Source: Lineus longissimus (lineage: Eukaryota; Nemertea; Pilidiophora; Heteronemertea; Lineidae). From it: a stretch of 64,000 nt of DNA. The translations under genes and the position numbers were made by a program. The notes beneath the pieces are model-generated. The model searched no databases and was not told where the DNA came from. It saw only the letters and a list, made by a program, of their open reading frames with translations. Location of the stretch: assembly GCF_910592395.1 (NCBI RefSeq), contig NC_088319.1, positions 15,750,001 to 15,814,000 on the forward strand, in the 5' to 3' direction. This document shows positions 62,101 to 64,000 of this stretch, piece after piece. The number at the start of each line of letters is the position of its first letter. Within the stretch, counting starts at the first letter, position 1.

Positions 62101-63688
62101 TTTCATTGTTTAATTAGAGGTGTTTTAGAATAGAAATTGATACCTCACTGTCAGTATTGGTTCTATTACCAGATACCGCTCAAGTGGAGATGATATTTTA
62201 ACCAAAACCTCAGCTGCAGCCTCGGTTTTGGGCGAAATTTTAGCTCCACCCTTGCACTGTTTGGTTAGACAATCAATACCTCCAGTTCAGTATCCTTTAG
62301 TCAATATATTCTGCAGAGAAAAACTTATTGGAAACATCAAAAGCCAACGCCTATGAGAAAAACGAAGACCTAAAATGCAATTAGTGCAAAAGGATGTGAA
62401 CAACTCCATTTACCACACATATCGTTGGAATAATCGCCTGAAAATGCAGTCAGGCATGAGAAATTTGCGAAAATGTTTCACCTTTTAACACTTAAACAAA
62501 TCAGACACATTGAAACTCATTTACATCACATACTCTGCAGGTGTTCCAATTCCAGCATAATTTCAATACATCTAGATTCAAATTATACCAAAACTAGTCT
62601 CATCTGCATGTACTTATTCATGCAGCCTCATGCCATTCTATTAATCTGTCTAAATTCAGCACCGATACTTCAATTCCCTAGAAAATGGCACTGCATACAG
62701 GCTCAAATGACTGGGAAAAGTAATACAAATCATGAGTACTAGTTACAGGTTACCCCTATTGGGTCGTACCCATTCATTTGTGGCCAGGCCATGAGCGCTA
62801 CTGGTTAAAGAGTTGTACATCTACTGCAGTTAAAAATCAATATGGTTTGTATTGAACCATCTGGATCTAACACCTGAAAACACCGATTATTTTGAAAACA
62901 AATTTCTCCACACTCACCTGGATAGAGCGCATCAGTTCAGCCTCCTCAAATGGCTTATCGACCGGGGCAGCCTCCGAGTGGATGTCATCCCCGACATCAT
63001 ATATCCGCTGTCCCTGACTGGTCTGTGAAACATCTAGACGCCGCCGATCATGGCCAAGGTGTTCTTCAAGGAGACGCACAAGTTCCGCGCGCTGGACTGA
63101 TCCAAGCAGAATCATCGACTCTGAATTACAGAATTAGAAATAATCAAGTCAGCAGTATGTAGCATGATACCCCCAAGAGGGACCTTAGCCTAACTCCGGA
63201 GCAGATAATCTTGGTGTTATGACATCTCAAAAGACTGGGGAGATCCAGCTGATAGTAAGCTACATAATAATGTCAACCTGGGACTCCAGCCTCCCAACCC
63301 GAGTGATCTTAAACAAGGCTTTGTCCCAAAAATCTACTGCTGACAAAGAGTGGCAAACCAGAAGATATTCCGACTTTGTGGCTCTCAAGAATTCCAAATA
63401 TGATGGCACTATTTGGGAAAACACTACAGGATAGCTCGTTTCATAATTTAGCTTCAAACCTGTTTCAATAGAGAACTGGTGCAGGAACACGTACGTCTAT
63501 CAGTGCAACAGGGTATAGCTTTAAAGGTATGAGTAACTGATTCAAATGACTTACTAGCTGAATCAACCAATGGGAAAGCCCTGACGTTGGTGTACCGCAA
63601 CAAATTCTGAATGTGGAGATACGTCGAAGCGTAGCTCACATATTTGACATCTCGAACCATGATGTCCTCAACAAATATATTGTACGCA
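57831..63688 (-). CDS. ClC-1/ClC-2-type chloride channel, C-terminal exons (partial)
   Basis: This is the 3' portion of a voltage-gated chloride channel gene of the ClC-1/ClC-2 branch. These plasma-membrane dimers conduct chloride, and their cytoplasmic CBS pair modulates gating. Eleven exons read on the minus strand: 63555-63688, 62918-63120, 61531-61623, 60592-60765, 59629-59794, 59361-59410, 59222-59257, 59075-59110, 58707-58811, 58438-58524 and 57831-57953 (stop TGA at 57831-57833). All introns are GT-AG and the phases join into one frame of about 401 residues. Recognisable blocks in order are [50 protein letters not shown] and [18 protein letters not shown]. These follow the vertebrate ClC-1/ClC-2 C-terminus closely. 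The donor of exon 4 (GTGGGA at 60591) and the acceptor of exon 3 are the least certain boundaries. The pore and membrane exons lie beyond 64000. Family assignment is strong; the exact orthologue is not resolved. Confidence 0.93.
58850..58916. repeat. pogo/Tigger-like terminal-repeat remnant
   Basis: Read on the minus strand, TA-CAGTAGAGCCTTTCTATT...TTGGGACTG...CTTAATAGAGAG resembles the CAGTAGA-starting inverted ends of pogo-type elements with TA target sites. It lies in an intron of the ClC gene. A related end is at 63722. Confidence 0.4.
59222..61623 (-). CDS. ClC channel linker exons between CBS1 and CBS2
   Basis: Five exons encode the variable inter-CBS linker. Exon 61531-61623 gives [16 protein letters not shown]...YPEALRRQ in phase 0. 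Exon 60592-60765 gives [20 protein letters not shown] followed by a Thr/Pro-rich run. Exon 59629-59794 gives [20 protein letters not shown] and a basic KKSILKKS stretch. Two short exons follow: 59361-59410 ([15 protein letters not shown]) and 59222-59257 ([12 protein letters not shown]). The content is rich in Ser, Pro, Thr and Lys, as expected for a disordered regulatory loop, and shows little conservation with vertebrates. The small phase-0 exon of 36 nt is a plausible cassette. An alternative acceptor for the first exon (CACCCAG) would give a different peptide. Confidence 0.75.
62918..63688 (-). CDS. ClC channel exons coding CBS domain 1
   Basis: Exon 63555-63688 follows a TTTTCAG acceptor and ends at GTAAGT. 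It encodes [19 protein letters not shown]...[11 protein letters not shown], the first strand-helix half of CBS1. Exon 62918-63120 follows ATTCAG and ends at GTGAGT. It completes CBS1 with [20 protein letters not shown], then an acidic segment ([16 protein letters not shown]) that starts the inter-CBS linker. The codon split A|AG across the intron restores the family motif ([11 protein letters not shown]), which confirms the splice junction. CBS domains in this family can bind adenine nucleotides; no specific ligand residue is assigned here. Confidence 0.92.
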
Positions 63689-63721
63689 CTGAAAATAATG
63701 GAAACGTGACATGATAACATA

Positions 63722-63794
63722 TACAGTAGAACCTCTCTATTAAGGACACCCTTGGCACTGTACTGTGCTTAATAACAGAGAGGTGTCTTGACCA
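63722..63794. repeat. pogo/Tigger-like terminal repeat
   Basis: TA-CAGTAGAACCTCTCTATTAA...GGACACCCTTGGCAC...CTTAATAACAGAGAGGTGTC matches the remnant at 58850-58916 in the terminal block, and contains an internal inverted echo (CTCTCTATTAAGGACACC against the complement of the last 17 bases). It is probably the left end of a MITE that continues towards or past 64000. Confidence 0.4.
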
Positions 63795-64000
63795 GAATGA
63801 TCAAAATGAATGGAACCAATTTGACCGCATAAGTCAGCCCTTATCTCCCCAACAATGGTGCTCATCTGGAGAGAGGTGGATTATACTGGTGGTCACGACA
63901 GCCAGATTTATCAGAGACATAGGCCTGGTTCTGTAGTATAGACCTAAAATGAGAATCATACGCCAAGAAGAGGAAGTACTGGTGCTCAGGAAGTGCATAC

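Overview
This 64 kb window looks like nuclear DNA from an animal, probably a marine invertebrate; I cannot name the species. It contains GT-AG spliced exons of metazoan ion-channel genes, long gene-poor stretches, tRNA-like repeats, MITE-like and foldback-like DNA elements, and minisatellites. It shows no operons, Shine-Dalgarno-spaced ORFs, CRISPR arrays or other bacterial features. Almost all long ORFs are chance ORFs.

The one securely recognised gene lies at the right edge on the minus strand. Eleven exons between 63688 and 57831 encode the C-terminal ~401 residues of a ClC-1/ClC-2 type voltage-gated chloride channel: CBS domain 1, a Ser/Pro-rich linker, CBS domain 2 and a short tail. All reading phases agree through the eleven exons. 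The membrane domain lies beyond position 64000. Its putative 3' UTR (57830 to about 56415) contains a MITE-like element and a 67-bp tandem duplication, and is followed by a minisatellite-bearing inverted-repeat element.

Other coding evidence is partial. A minus-strand exon at 53008-53213 encodes the cytoplasmic N-terminus of a DEG/ENaC sodium channel, including the conserved His-Gly segment before TM1. A plus-strand ATG at 41377, just downstream of a perfect CRE, starts a peptide resembling the N-terminal half of an F-box. A weaker candidate promoter and start (perfect TCTCGCGAGA, then an ATG 87 bp on) lies near 3.0-3.1 kb. Decayed transposon coding remnants are a Gag zinc-knuckle-like stretch near 8.2 kb and a Psq/pogo-type HTH-like stretch near 41.0 kb.

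Layout: 0-2.6 kb is a complex of direct and inverted repeats including a perfect 25-bp hairpin; 2.6-9 kb is mostly featureless; 9.2-9.7 and 14.5-15.1 kb hold diverged tandem repeats; 15.8-16.0 kb holds four successive hairpins, followed by tRNA-like sequences; 19.9-20.3 kb is an inverted-repeat element; 25.9-27.2 kb has diverged duplications; 29.07-29.92 kb is a foldback element whose arms are built of 21-bp repeats; 32.0 kb is a 153-bp palindrome; 43.84-44.18 kb is a TTAA-flanked MITE; 54.6-56.2 kb is a ~125-bp-period minisatellite inside and beside an inverted-repeat element with a perfect 9-bp target duplication. The most unusual content is this set of hairpin-forming and foldback elements rather than a new gene system.
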